Part shown: positions 1-9,200 of the stretch, in pieces
Layout: the number at the start of each line of letters is the position of its first letter
Position numbering within the stretch: the stretch's first letter is position 1
NCBI GenBank assembly: GCA_030613345.1
Contig: JAUWMD010000012.1
Span: 1-20,047, forward strand
DNA from: Candidatus Krumholzibacteriota bacterium
GTDB lineage: Bacteria; Krumholzibacteriota; Krumholzibacteriia; Krumholzibacteriales; Krumholzibacteriaceae
DNA length: 20,047 nucleotides
Reading direction: 5' to 3'
The notes under the pieces: model-generated
Databases searched by the model: none
Told to the model about the DNA's origin: nothing
The model's input: the letters and a program-made list of their open reading frames with translations, nothing else
Translations under genes and position numbers: made by a program

Positions 1-564
1 AACCTCAGCGTCTCGAGAAAGCACGCTGTCATCCATTCGGTCAGGTCCGGTTACGTCCTCCGCGACCTGGGCAGCAAGAACGGGACGCTTCTCAACGGCG
101 AGAAGATCGAGCACGGCGAGCTCAAGGACGGCGACACGATAACAATCGGCAAGTACGAAATAGCCTTCCAGGTCATCACCGGCGAGGAGAGCATCCCCGA
201 CACGCTCGACCAGACCGTCATCATCCCCAGATATCACAGTGAAGCCGGCCTGAAGGAGAAAGCTGCGGCAATCGGACAGGCGGACGCCTCTCCGAGACTG
301 TACCGCCGCAGCGAGCAGGAGGAATACCTCATAGAGAGCGACAACTTCGTGATCGGCAGGGGCAGGGGATCGGATATCAGGCTTAAAGGCCTCTTTTTCG
401 CCCCACGCGTGCAGGTGAACATCCGAAGGAACGGGTCCGACTGGATCATGCAGGCGGACGGAAAGAAGAATGTGCGGGTCAACGGCGAGAAGATGGAGGA
501 GAAGGTCCTGCAGGAAGAGGACCTCATCGCCATCGGCTCGGAGGAATTCGTCTTCAAGATCTGA
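1..564 (+). CDS. Tandem FHA-domain protein (5' end outside the window)
   Basis: The frame is open from the first base to the TGA at 562-564, giving 187 visible residues, so the N-terminus is missing. The first FHA domain (about residues 1-60) has the phosphothreonine-binding S5-R6-K7-H8 and the LGSKNGTLLNG loop at 23-33, so it should bind phosphothreonine peptides. A linker (about 61-108) contains DQTVI. A second FHA fold begins near 109, with the IGR of strand 3-4 at 118-120, D125 and a VNG at 160-162. Where SxxH should be, residues 134-137 read A-P-R-V, so this second domain probably does not bind phosphothreonine. Four bases separate it from the phosphoesterase gene, which is followed by a Ser/Thr kinase gene. 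That order suggests it reads kinase output. The FHA assignment is seen in sequence; the partner is inferred. Confidence 0.88.
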   Translation, partial: NLSVSRKHAVIHSVRSGYVLRDLGSKNGTLLNGEKIEHGELKDGDTITIGKYEIAFQVITGEESIPDTLDQTVIIPRYHSEAGLKEKAAAIGQADASPRLYRRSEQEEYLIESDNFVIGRGRGSDIRLKGLFFAPRVQVNIRRNGSDWIMQADGKKNVRVNGEKMEEKVLQEEDLIAIGSEEFVFKI

Positions 565-568
565 TACA

Positions 569-1297
569 ATGAAGTACCTCGTATTTTCAGATATTCACGG
601 CAACGCGCAGGCGCTCGAGGAAGTTGTCGAAGAGATCGCCGGGATCAGGCCCGATTTCGTCGTCTCGCTGGGCGACGTCGTCGGCTACGGCGCGAACCCT
701 TCGGAATGCATCGACCTCGTCGACGAGCACTGTGATATCCGGATCTGCGGCAATCATGATTTCGTGGCCGCCGGCCTCGCAGAGAGCGAGAATTTCAACA
801 TCACGGCGAGGATATCGATCGAGTGGACAAAGAGCCTGCTTTCCGCACGGCAGAAGGAGCTTCTCTCAGCCTACGATACTGTCAGGCGGCACGGGGATTG
901 CCTGTTCGCGCACTCCTCCCCTGTCTCTCCCCTCGACTGGGAATACATCTACACGATGGAACAGGCGGAGAGGATTTTCAGGGAGACCGATGCCAGATTC
1001 ATCCTCATAGGGCATACGCACGTGCCGGGGATCATCAGCTACGACCCGGTATCAGGTTACACAGTGGAGAGCAGCTCGAAGGTCGAGGCCGAACCAGGCC
1101 GACGGTACCTGATCAACGCGGGAAGCATCGGCCAGTCGAGGGACGGCGTCAGCGCGGCGAGTTTTGCCGTTATTGACGTGCAGCGCAGCAGGATCAGCCT
1201 GCGGAGGATACCTTACGACGTGACGGAAGCCCAGGAGAGGATCAGGGCGGAAGGACTGCCCGAGTCACTCGCCTCGAGGCTCGCCATTGCGAGATGA
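569..1297 (+). CDS. Calcineurin-like metallophosphoesterase (YfcE / Metallophos_2 type)
   Basis: A 242-residue cytoplasmic protein with the full binuclear-metal motif set: D8-x-H10 in SDIHGN, GDVVGYG with D36, GNHD at 61-64, H115 in FAHSSP, GHTH at 148-151, and NAGSIGQ near 183-189. The family hydrolyses phosphomonoesters or phosphodiesters; the substrate cannot be read from sequence. The ATG at 569 is chosen because the family fold begins exactly there (MKYLVFSDIHGN), and the frame upstream encodes arginine/serine-rich shadow sequence with no nearer start. No good Shine-Dalgarno lies at normal distance, so translation is probably coupled to the FHA gene four bases upstream. Its TGA overlaps the next gene's ATG (ATGA at 1294-1297). 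Sitting between an FHA protein and a kinase, it could be the cassette's phosphatase, but it lacks the GDxVDRG of classical PPP Ser/Thr phosphatases. Confidence 0.9.
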   Translation: MKYLVFSDIHGNAQALEEVVEEIAGIRPDFVVSLGDVVGYGANPSECIDLVDEHCDIRICGNHDFVAAGLAESENFNITARISIEWTKSLLSARQKELLSAYDTVRRHGDCLFAHSSPVSPLDWEYIYTMEQAERIFRETDARFILIGHTHVPGIISYDPVSGYTVESSSKVEAEPGRRYLINAGSIGQSRDGVSAASFAVIDVQRSRISLRRIPYDVTEAQERIRAEGLPESLASRLAIAR

Positions 1298-3042
1298 GAG
1301 AGATGGAAGGAAGAAATTACCAGATACTTTGCACCCTCGCCACAGGCGGAACCGCCGTACTGTACAAGGCGGTCCAGAAATCTCTCGACCGCGAGGTGGT
1401 CATAAAGAAACTCCACTCCCATCTCACACCCGACACGAATTTCACGAGACGATTCGAGATAGAGGCCAAAGCCGCGGCCAGCCTCGATCACGAAAATATC
1501 GTCCGTATCATCGACTCGGGCATCTCCCAGGGAAACTACTTCATAGTGATGGAATACATCGACGGTTTCTCGCTCAGCGAGATCCTCGAGAAGCACGGCC
1601 CGATCGACGACGAGCTCGCCCTGCTGATAGCGCGCGAGATCTGCATCGGTCTCGATCACGCTCACCAGCACGGGATTATCCACAGGGACATCAAGCCGGC
1701 CAACATCATGATCACTGCAACCGGCCAGGTGAAGATCACCGATTTCGGGCTGGCCAAGCTGATCGGCAGCCAGTTTCAGCATACGGTCGCCGACACCCTG
1801 CTCGGCACCCCCCTCTACATGTCGCCCGAACAGGCGATCGGCGGCGGCATCGACGGCCGCAGCGACATCTTCTCTCTTGGCACGATATGCTTCGAGATGG
1901 TGACGGGAAAGCAGCCCTTCACAGGGAACACATACGCTGCCGTCATCCAGAAGATAATCGACGGGCATATCCCGCATCCTGGCCGTGTCAACGAAAAGGT
2001 ATCGTCCGAAGCCGACCGCATCATCATGAAGGCTCTCAGCAGGGAACCCTCAAAGAGGTACGGGACCGCTCTCGAGATGGCCAGAACGATCGAGGCATAC
2101 GTCGGCCAGGAGAAGATCTGGTCGCTGCGCAACAGGGTCCGCAGGCTCATAGGCGGGTACGACCCGGCCATGACCGTCACCGAGCCCGCCCCCAGGCGCC
2201 GACGCAGGGGAAACGCAAAGAAATGGATCGCCGGCATGGCGGCCGCCGCCGTGGTGATCGCGGCCGGCTACACAGTGGTCGAGCGCCCCGCCATCATCCG
2301 TGGATTGAGGACAAGGGCGGAAGGCGTATTGTCGGCATTGAGATCGGAAAAGCCCGAAGGGCTGCTCGAGGCTTCGAACACTCCCGGAGAGTCAATGGAA
2401 AGCATGTTCACTGCGGCCGCGGACACCGGCGCGGTGGAGACCGATTCCACGGCTGCCGGGATGGAGCGCTTTGATCCCGTTTCGCCGGCCGGGCCGCCCG
2501 AAGGAATCGCGCCCGAACCCGACACTCTTGTGGCCGCTGCCGAGCCGGTCCCCGAAGAGGATTCATCCGACAGGCAGGACGAGGAACCGGTCGTCGAAGA
2601 GGAACCGGCACTCGCCGTCGGCCTGATCGACATCTACGTCGAGCCCGAGGCCGAGATTCACATCGACGGCCGCTGGCGCGCATCGACCAACTGGTTCGGT
2701 CCTGTGGAACTCCCCGCAGGACCCCACGATATTTCACTCAGGCAGCACGACTACATCGAATACACCGAGAGGATCGTTATCAGGAAGGGGGAACTGACGC
2801 GGAGAAGGATCGAGTTGCAGCGCGTTACGGACAGCCTTGATTTCACGACGGTCGCCGGAGCGCGCGTCTTCGTCAACGGAAAGTTCCACGGAACTACACC
2901 GCTTCAGAACCCGATACAGCTGCCTTCGGGAAAGTATCTCGTCGAGCTGAAGAAGCACGGCTATCTGACGTGGACCGGCGAGGTAGACATCCCGTCGAAC
3001 GAGTCACTCTCCCTGAAAATCAACATGATCCAGCACCAGTAA
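1294..3042 (+). CDS. Membrane Ser/Thr protein kinase with two C-terminal PEGA domains
   Basis: A 582-residue Hanks-type kinase. Glycine loop ATGGTAVLY at 16-24, ATP lysine K38 (VVIK), helix-C glutamate about E57, HRD at 130-132 with K134 and N137, DFG at 150-152 and SPE at 177-179: all catalytic residues are present. An arginine-rich stretch (301-305) precedes one transmembrane helix (about 311-328). An acidic, proline-rich linker follows (about 350-440), then two PEGA-like repeats (about 443-501 and 513-572) that would lie outside the inner membrane and probably contact envelope structures. The ATG at 1294 overlaps the previous stop as ATGA; a second ATG at 1303 (MEGRNYQ) is equally possible. 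Its 3' end overlaps the convergent glycosyltransferase gene by 23 bases. Kinase activity is well supported; its targets are unknown. Confidence 0.93.
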   Translation: MREMEGRNYQILCTLATGGTAVLYKAVQKSLDREVVIKKLHSHLTPDTNFTRRFEIEAKAAASLDHENIVRIIDSGISQGNYFIVMEYIDGFSLSEILEKHGPIDDELALLIAREICIGLDHAHQHGIIHRDIKPANIMITATGQVKITDFGLAKLIGSQFQHTVADTLLGTPLYMSPEQAIGGGIDGRSDIFSLGTICFEMVTGKQPFTGNTYAAVIQKIIDGHIPHPGRVNEKVSSEADRIIMKALSREPSKRYGTALEMARTIEAYVGQEKIWSLRNRVRRLIGGYDPAMTVTEPAPRRRRRGNAKKWIAGMAAAAVVIAAGYTVVERPAIIRGLRTRAEGVLSALRSEKPEGLLEASNTPGESMESMFTAAADTGAVETDSTAAGMERFDPVSPAGPPEGIAPEPDTLVAAAEPVPEEDSSDRQDEEPVVEEEPALAVGLIDIYVEPEAEIHIDGRWRASTNWFGPVELPAGPHDISLRQHDYIEYTERIVIRKGELTRRRIELQRVTDSLDFTTVAGARVFVNGKFHGTTPLQNPIQLPSGKYLVELKKHGYLTWTGEVDIPSNESLSLKINMIQHQ

Positions 3043-4150
3043 CGGAAATTCCCGCCAGAAACCCGTCCACCGCTTTCAATACATCACCCGTCGTTACCGA
3101 ATCCACCTTACCTTCATCCGACCTCACAGCAACGACCGTATCCGAAACAGGCTTCCACCTCTGCGGATCGGTGGGTCCGAAGACTTCCACGCATCTCGCT
3201 CCCACCGCGCCGGCGATGTGGGCCACTCCAGTGTCGTTGCATACGGAGACTGCAGCATCTCTCATCAGCGCACCGAGAAAACCGGCCGTAGGGCAGGAAA
3301 TGACCTGCGGCGGCGTCCCACAGGCCTCGAGGAACCTCGCGAAGAAGACGTCGTCGACGGGACCGCGCACCGCGACCGAACATATGCCGTACCGTTCGAG
3401 CAGCGCGCCGGAGATCTCTGCGAACCTCCCGGGCGGCCAGATGTTCTGAACCTTGCCCGCTCCGGGGTGGATCACCGCATAGCGTCCGCCTCCGAAAGCG
3501 GCCGCGGTGAACTCCCTGCATCCCCTCTCTTCCCATTCGAAGGGAACAAGGACCGACGATAGATCGGTCTCTTCTATTCCGATGGCGCGGAGCGGGTACA
3601 GGTTGTGCCCGCTCTCATGCATCAGGGCGAGTTCCTCCTCGCCGGGGAGTTGCAGCTCGAGATGGTAGTACTTCGAGGTAAGTCCGGCGCCGAACGGCGA
3701 GCTCGACGAACCGGTCCTCCATTTCGCGCCGCTCACTGCGCCGAGCAACATGCTCGTGACCGAGAACGAGACGGTGTTGAGGACGATCAACACGTCGAAC
3801 CGGCGCCTCCGCAACCCACCGATGAATCGCAGGAGCGCGAAGGGATCTTTCCTGCTGCGCTCCTTGGACCAGGCGATCACCTCATCGATGTAGGGGTTGT
3901 TCTGCATCACTCCCGAGTTGATCGAAGCGGCGAGCAGTGTGATGCGCGCATTCGGGAACTTCTTCCTTATGCCCCTGAAGGCGGGGACGGCGAGCAGCAT
4001 GTCGCCCATCTGATTGTGCTGCCTGATAACGAGCAGGTTTTCGACCGTACCCGGTTCGGGAAGCGGGATCTTACTTCCCCGCGTTCCGAGAAAGGGTGCG
4101 AGTGCCTCAGCGAGTATTATCTTTCCTCTTCTCTCGAGCTTTTTTCTCAA
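3020..4150 (-). CDS. Glycosyltransferase family 9 (ADP-heptose:LPS heptosyltransferase-like)
   Basis: 376 residues with the GT9 two-domain layout. The N-terminal domain opens with LLVIRQHNQMGDMLLAVPA (39-57), the acceptor-side signature. The C-terminal donor domain has HPGAGKVQNIWPPGRFAEI (228-246) and the nucleotide-sugar site NDTGVAHIAGAVGA (305-318) followed by GPTDPQRWKP. The family adds heptose or related sugars to lipopolysaccharide core at the inner membrane. The exact sugar is not readable, and no other LPS genes are adjacent. The start is a TTG at 4150, because a stop in this frame at 4178-4180 leaves no upstream ATG; GGGAG lies about ten bases before it. A start further downstream is possible, since the first 30 or so residues are not family-typical. 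It lies downstream of rsgA on the same strand, across a 185-base gap. Confidence 0.88.
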   Translation of the reverse strand: MRKKLERRGKIILAEALAPFLGTRGSKIPLPEPGTVENLLVIRQHNQMGDMLLAVPAFRGIRKKFPNARITLLAASINSGVMQNNPYIDEVIAWSKERSRKDPFALLRFIGGLRRRRFDVLIVLNTVSFSVTSMLLGAVSGAKWRTGSSSSPFGAGLTSKYYHLELQLPGEEELALMHESGHNLYPLRAIGIEETDLSSVLVPFEWEERGCREFTAAAFGGGRYAVIHPGAGKVQNIWPPGRFAEISGALLERYGICSVAVRGPVDDVFFARFLEACGTPPQVISCPTAGFLGALMRDAAVSVCNDTGVAHIAGAVGARCVEVFGPTDPQRWKPVSDTVVAVRSDEGKVDSVTTGDVLKAVDGFLAGISVTGAGSC

Positions 4151-4278
4151 CGCCTGCCGTCTCCCGCGGAAAAATCTTCAACCGATCAATAAAACTGGAA
4201 CATAACAGGTGGTTATTCGTATGAGATGATAGAGAGCGGATCAACCAGCCCACCACCTTCAATCTCTCCTTCCCTTTG

Positions 4279-4301
4279 GAGCGGCCGGCAACGGGCCGCT
4301 C
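4279..4301 (-). terminator. Perfect inverted repeat between rsgA and the GT9 gene
   Basis: An 8-bp perfect stem (GAGCGGCC / GGCCGCTC) closes a 7-base loop, 35 bases past the rsgA stop. It could attenuate or end rsgA transcription before the GT9 gene. Neither strand has a run of T after the stem, so it is not a textbook intrinsic terminator and may act with Rho or serve another purpose. The rest of the gap 4151-4335 shows no supported gene. Confidence 0.35.
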
Positions 4302-4335
4302 TTCCTGTATCTGTCCGGGACGGGACACCCGGCGC

Positions 4336-5268
4336 TCATTCCAGGCTCTCCAGTATACGCAGATAACTGTCGTAACGCGCCTTCGAAATCGCCCCCTCCT
4401 CTACCGCTTCTTTCACTGCGCATTTCGGCTCGTGGCTGTGGGTGCACGTGTTGAACCTGCAGCCACCGAGATAAGGCTCGAAGTCGCGGAAATACTCTCC
4501 CAGTGTCTCTTTCTCCACCCCCCATATCCCGAACTCCCTGATGCCCGGCGAATCCCCCAACCAACCGCCCGACGAGAGCCTGTGCAGTTCGAAGTGCGTC
4601 GTCGTATGCTTCCCCTTGCCGGTGCTCGAGCTGACGTCCGAGATCCTCAATTCGATCCCGGGCTCGATCCTCGAGAGCAGAGAAGTCTTGCCCGCTCCGG
4701 AAGGACCGGCAAGCATCGTGCTGCAGCCTTCCATCATTCCGGCGAGCTCGCCGATACCCTTTCCAGTGACGGCGCTAGTGCGGACTACCGCGTATTCCAT
4801 TTCCGAATAAGGGGCGAGGCTAACCGCCAGTTCCGCTTCATCCTCGAGGAGATCGATCTTGTTGACGACGATGACCGGTTCGATGCCGTCTCGCTCGGCG
4901 GCAGTCAACATCCGATCGATCAATCTCACGTTGAGGACGGGATTCCTCACCGAATGGACGAGGAAAACGAAATCGAGGTTCGCCCCGAGTATCCTGTACC
5001 CCTTCCGCCCACCCGTCTGGGACCTGGCGAACAGCGACCTGCGCGGCTTCACGGCGGTTATCAGCCCCGTTGGACCGCTCGAATCCCGCTGAGGCTCCCT
5101 TCGGTACTCCACGACGTCTCCAACGACGGGAAGGACCTCGGCAGCATCGCGCCCGATCCGGAACCTCCCTCTCACACTGCACCTGATTTCCTCACCGGAA
5201 TCGCAAACGTAATGATCCGAGCCTTTTATCCTTATCAATAATCCTTCCGAGATCTCTTTTACGTTCAT
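4336..5268 (-). CDS. rsgA: Ribosome small subunit-dependent GTPase A
   Basis: A 310-residue circularly permuted GTPase that checks late 30S subunit maturation. The OB-fold occupies about residues 1-75. The G motifs come in the permuted order typical of RsgA/YjeQ: G4 NKID (136-139), G5 TSAVTGKG (164-171), G1 GPSGAGKT (188-195), a G2 threonine region KHTTTH (220-225) and G3 DSPG (239-242). The C-terminal zinc site is intact as C270-x4-C275-x-H277-x5-C283. Length matches the family (about 300-350). I chose the ATG at 5268 (MNVKEIS) because the OB fold starts there. A TTG 63 bases upstream would add 21 residues unlike the family, although a GGAGG lies 28 bases before the ATG. It is transcribed divergently from the PTS gene. 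Confidence 0.95.
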   Translation of the reverse strand: MNVKEISEGLLIRIKGSDHYVCDSGEEIRCSVRGRFRIGRDAAEVLPVVGDVVEYRREPQRDSSGPTGLITAVKPRRSLFARSQTGGRKGYRILGANLDFVFLVHSVRNPVLNVRLIDRMLTAAERDGIEPVIVVNKIDLLEDEAELAVSLAPYSEMEYAVVRTSAVTGKGIGELAGMMEGCSTMLAGPSGAGKTSLLSRIEPGIELRISDVSSSTGKGKHTTTHFELHRLSSGGWLGDSPGIREFGIWGVEKETLGEYFRDFEPYLGGCRFNTCTHSHEPKCAVKEAVEEGAISKARYDSYLRILESLE

Positions 5269-5321
5269 AATAAAGTTGCTGATTCCGAAAAATGATCCTC
5301 CGCCAATAAACAATTCGGGCA

Positions 5322-5330
5322 ATGATAGCA
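5322..5330 (-). promoter_or_regulatory. Candidate extended -10 promoter for rsgA
   Basis: Read on the minus strand the bases are TGCTATCAT, an extended -10 (TGn plus TATCAT). No convincing -35 lies at the usual distance. Transcription would begin near 5315, leaving a leader of about 47 bases before the rsgA ATG. It lies in an AT-rich island that also holds the better plus-strand promoter. Confidence 0.3.
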
Positions 5331-5338
5331 AAAACCTG

Positions 5339-5367
5339 TTGTCTAAAAAAGTTTAAACTGGTATACA
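5339..5367 (+). promoter_or_regulatory. Sigma70-type promoter for the EIIA / zinc-ribbon pair
   Basis: TTGTCT (5339-5344) and TATACA (5362-5367) are separated by exactly 17 bases; each matches the housekeeping consensus at four or five of six positions. The expected start near 5374 leaves about 27 bases before the ATG at 5401. This argues against the TTG at 5377, which would be almost leaderless. The surrounding AT-rich island contrasts with the GC-rich genes. Confidence 0.55.
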
Positions 5368-5400
5368 GAGAATAAGTTGACTGTAAAAGCAAGAGAGGAT

Positions 5401-5868
5401 ATGGAATCTAAAAAGCTCGCTTCACTGTTCCAGGAAGATCTCTGTATATTCAGTTTGCGATCCCGGAAAAAGGCCTCCGTCATGCAGGAGATGGTCAGGC
5501 ATCTCAAAGCGTCCGGGAAGATCACCGACGAGCATTTCATCCTCGAGATGCTCAAAAACCGCGAAAGCCTCGGATCGACGGGCCTCGGTCTCGGCGCGGC
5601 CTTCCCACACGGTAGATCCATAGCGATACCGGAGCTCACTGTGTTGTTCGCACGATCTCCGTCGGGAGTCGATTTCGAAGCCCTCGACAGCAAACCCACG
5701 AAGATCTTCTTCCTCATCCTCGCCCCTTCCGAGAAGGGCGCGGAGACCTACCTCGACCTCCTCAGCAGGCTGACGGCCCTCGTCCAGCAGCCCGAAACAC
5801 TCGAAAAGCTTTACGAGATAAAGGATTTCGAGTCCCTCCAGGCAGTTCTCGGGGGTGATGGCAAATGA
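5401..5868 (+). CDS. PTS EIIA-type protein (fructose / nitrogen PTS family)
   Basis: 155 residues spanning one PTS EIIA type-2 domain. The phosphorylated histidine is H70 in LGAAFPHGRS, matching the (A/L)PHGR signature, with LGSTGLGLG just before it and LILAPSEKGAETYLDLLSRL later. The family receives phosphate from HPr or NPr and either passes it to a sugar permease or acts as a regulator. No EIIB, EIIC, HPr or EI gene lies nearby, which favours a regulatory, PtsN-like role (inference). The ATG at 5401 is chosen because the family begins this close to the first helix and the promoter upstream fits it. A TTG at 5377 in frame would add eight residues. A GAGAGG lies only two bases before the ATG. 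The stop overlaps the next gene by four bases (ATGA), implying coupled translation. Confidence 0.85.
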   Translation: MESKKLASLFQEDLCIFSLRSRKKASVMQEMVRHLKASGKITDEHFILEMLKNRESLGSTGLGLGAAFPHGRSIAIPELTVLFARSPSGVDFEALDSKPTKIFFLILAPSEKGAETYLDLLSRLTALVQQPETLEKLYEIKDFESLQAVLGGDGK

Positions 5869-6209
5869 GAGAGGAATTCAAACTTCTCGTCGCCCTCCAG
5901 GATCTCGACATCATGATCAAGGAAGCCGAGGAGAAGAAGACTTCCGATCAGCTGAAGGATATGGGCTTCCAGCTCGACGGGCTCGAGGAACTCCGGAAGG
6001 CAAGAGCAAAGCTCGCCGGGAAGATCCCCACGGCCCTCAGAAACCGTTACGAGAAACTCGCCGGGCATTACAGTATGGCCATCATCCCGGTCACCGAGAA
6101 CAGGTGCCTCGGCTGTTTCGTCAAACTCCCCACCTCGTTCTTCTCGTCGGCATACAGCAGCGAGCTGATCACCTGCGAGAATTGCGGCCGGCTCCTCTTC
6201 ATACCGTAA
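5865..6209 (+). CDS. Small C4-type zinc-ribbon protein (short DUF164 / zf-RING_7 relative)
   Basis: 114 residues. The N-terminal part (about 1-60) is a charged, helix-forming segment likely to be coiled coil. The C-terminus carries a zinc ribbon with CLGC and CENCG cysteine pairs. Full-length members of the C4 zinc-ribbon family are, as I recall, about twice this length with a long coiled coil, so this is a shortened version. Its ATG overlaps the EIIA stop (ATGA), and GGGGGTG lies just upstream, so the two genes form an operon. The molecular function of the family is not established; nucleic-acid binding is often suggested. Members are, from memory, often encoded beside Nif3 genes, and a Nif3 gene does lie 5.8 kb downstream on this strand. 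Confidence 0.75.
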   Translation: MREEFKLLVALQDLDIMIKEAEEKKTSDQLKDMGFQLDGLEELRKARAKLAGKIPTALRNRYEKLAGHYSMAIIPVTENRCLGCFVKLPTSFFSSAYSSELITCENCGRLLFIP

Positions 6210-6217
6210 ATCAATCC

Positions 6218-6246
6218 TTGTAATTCATACGGGATTGCAGTAAAGT
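6218..6246 (+). promoter_or_regulatory. Possible promoter ahead of the giant regulator
   Basis: TTGTAA (6218-6223) and TAAAGT (6241-6246) are 17 bases apart, each matching four of six consensus positions. It is the best candidate in the 89-base gap before the regulator. A small inverted repeat, GTAAA-gtatt-TTTAC, overlaps its -10. No strong Shine-Dalgarno precedes the ATG at 6299. Confidence 0.3.
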
Positions 6247-6298
6247 ATTTTTACCGGTCAGATTCCTTAACAGCAGCCGTCTGCAACGGTCGGTAACA

Positions 6299-9200
6299 AT
6301 GAAAAACGAGCTCGGATTCACCTCGCGCTATGCGATCAAGAAGGCGCTCGGCGCCTATCCCCCATGGCAGGGGTTCGGTGTCACCGATTCCCTCAGCGGA
6401 AAGGACTACCTCCTCTTCTCGCTTGTCATCCCCGCCGAGACATCGATATCGACAGACGATCTGCTGATGAGGGATTACCTCTTCTCAGACGCAGCCGGCG
6501 ACAGCATCCGCGCCCTCTCGATCCAGCAGAACGGGGGCAGCATATTCTTCCTTCTTCCCTGGCAGGAACTCGTACCCGTAACAAAGATGCTTCCATCCCT
6601 CAGGCCCGAAGAGAGCCTGGAGCTGACACGCTCCCTGACCTCCACGTTTCTCGACTGCATATCGACGGGGCGGTTCTTTCACAACCTCTCGATCGAATCG
6701 GTCGTAATGCAGGGAAACTCGGCCGGAATCCTCCCGACCGCCTATCTGGTCCCGGAAGCCGTGCTCGACAGACTCGATGTTTCGGGCAGGGTCGGCAGCA
6801 ACGAGAACCTGTTCGATGACCTCAACGCTTTCGGCGAACTGCTTGCCCTCTTCTGCAGGTATCTTCCGGCGAAACACTCCGCCGCATGCGCGGAAACGGC
6901 CGAGAGGTTGCGGGCCATCGGACCCGAGACCGGTGACGACCTCTTCCCCGTCATCGAGAGGCTCGGCGAGCTGTCTGAAAGGAACTCCGCAACTCCCGTC
7001 GTACTGGCCGGAAGGAAACCGCTGCTGAAGAACCATTCAGCGGCAATGAACCTCGTGAGACAGGCAGCGTTCAGATCGCGCGAGGACGGAAAGCAGATGG
7101 TAATCGTTTCGGGACGGGCGGGCGCGGGCAAGACGACCCTGCTCGAGGAAATGGCAAGAAAGCTGACCGGGGAATGGGGATTCGGGGGCGACGGCATAGC
7201 CGGAGATCAGAGCGTCTTCAGTGATTTCCGGGACCATGAGGAGAGTCCCGAGTCCGAGTTCACAATCCATGACGATCATCACCAGGATCCGGTCCTCAGC
7301 GGCCTCATCGTCGAACGTCTCTCCCACGACCTGGAGAAGAGCAGCCTCGCCGTAATCGGCCTGAGCGACGACGCACCGGCCTGGTTCTCCGATGCGGTCC
7401 GTTCGGAGGGCCGAGAGAGAGGCTTCCATATAACCGATATCGAGATACCCGACCCGGATTTCGCCCGGAAGAGCGGATCGGTCCTGAAGCTTCTCCCGAA
7501 AGAGCGGCGGGGAACTGTGAAGAAGACATTCGGCCGCAGGGACAGCTTTGCCGTCATGGAGCTCAAGACGAGGCTGGCCGCTGAAAACGCAGGCGCGGAC
7601 AGGACGGCCGGCAATGTCATAGATTTTCTCGACGACGAGGAAAGATCGGTCCTTTCATTCATCGCCGTTTTCAGATTCGCCGTTCCCCTCTCCATCCTCA
7701 AGGAGATCTTCTCCACCGAGGAAGGCCGCTTCTACAGGATCCTGCACCGCCTGGTCACACTGGACATCATCCGGAAGAGAGCGGGCAGATCGTGCTTCTC
7801 CGACAACGGCCTCTGCACGCTCTTCAGCATCAACGGCAAGAGTATCGCGTCCATGATCGAGGAATCGATCGATCCACAGCGGCGAGTGCAGCTTCACAGG
7901 AACATCGCCCAGCTACTCAAGGAGGCGCAGGGAGCACCCGCCGCGTATATATTCTACCACCTCGTGCGGTCGGGCGATATGCAGGAAGCCGCGTTCAAGG
8001 GACTGAGGGTCTTCCAGCTGCTCCTCACGCGGAAGCACCTCAACGCGATAAACTCATTTAACGACGGATACATGAGCCTTGGTCTCGACCGTCACCTCCC
8101 GATGGAGATGAGGTTGAACCTGCTCCTCGAACTGGGGGACTACTACGCGAATATCGGCAGGATCGAGAAGGCCGAGGAGTTCTTCAGGAATTGCCGCGAG
8201 GAGACGAGCACGAGCGACAGGTGGCAAAGTCACAGGGAACTCGCAGTCGAGGCGATTAGAAAGGAATGCGAGATACTCGAAAAACGCGGCGAGTTCATAG
8301 TCGCCGAGGAGCTGCTCAAGAAGGCTCTCGAGACGCACGGCGAGCATATAATGGCCCAGGAGAGGGCGAAGCTCTACAACGATCTCGCCTGGGTATACTA
8401 CCGCCTCGGCAAATTCGACAAGTCGTGGGAAAACTGTCTCCTCGTCCACAAGCTGCTCGACAGGAAGCAGCATCCGATGGAGCTGGCCCAGTCGTACAAC
8501 CTCATGGGCGCGATCAACTGGAACAGGAGCAAGTACGACGAGGCCCTTCTCTGCCACAAGAAATGTCTCGCACTTCGCGAGGACTGCAACGACGAACTCG
8601 GGGTCGCGGCGAGCTTCAACAACCTCGGCCTCGTCTACCGCTCGATGGGAAGGGTCAAGGAGGCGCTCGAGAGTTTCACGAAGAGCATGCGCATCAAACA
8701 GCGCAACAACAACCGCCCCGGGCTGGCGGCGGTCCATCTCAACATAGCCCTCGCCTGCCTCGATACCGAGGAGCTCGAGAAGGCCGAGTCGAACTGCATG
8801 ACGGCCGTCAAGCTGGCCGAGGATCTCGGCAATCAGCAGCTGCTCGCCGAGATCTACGGGACCCTCGGCGAGATCCGTTTCGGCAAATGCGATCATGCCG
8901 AGGCGCGGAACCACTATTTCAGGGCGCTTCACATATGCCAGAAGACACGATCGCTGCGTGAGAAGGCCGTCGTGCTGAGGAGGCTCGGCGAGCTCGGCCT
9001 CGTCGAGGGAAAGATCGTCGAAACGAAGGATCTCCTGCGAGAGGCCAGAGAGCTCAACAAACAGATCGGATCGCGCCTCGAGACGGCACTGCTCGACCTG
9101 CTGGAGGGAAGGGTGCAGTTGTCCGAGGGCAAGCGCGAGCACGGGCGGCGTATTCTCGAGGAGACGAGTTTCGAGCTGTCGCTGCTCGGCAGGAAGCGAA

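Noticed and set aside
4107..4328. A 73-residue minus-strand ORF in the gap between rsgA and the GT9 gene
   Set aside because: It is basic, motif-free, overlaps the inverted repeat and the GT9 start, and has no clear ribosome binding site.
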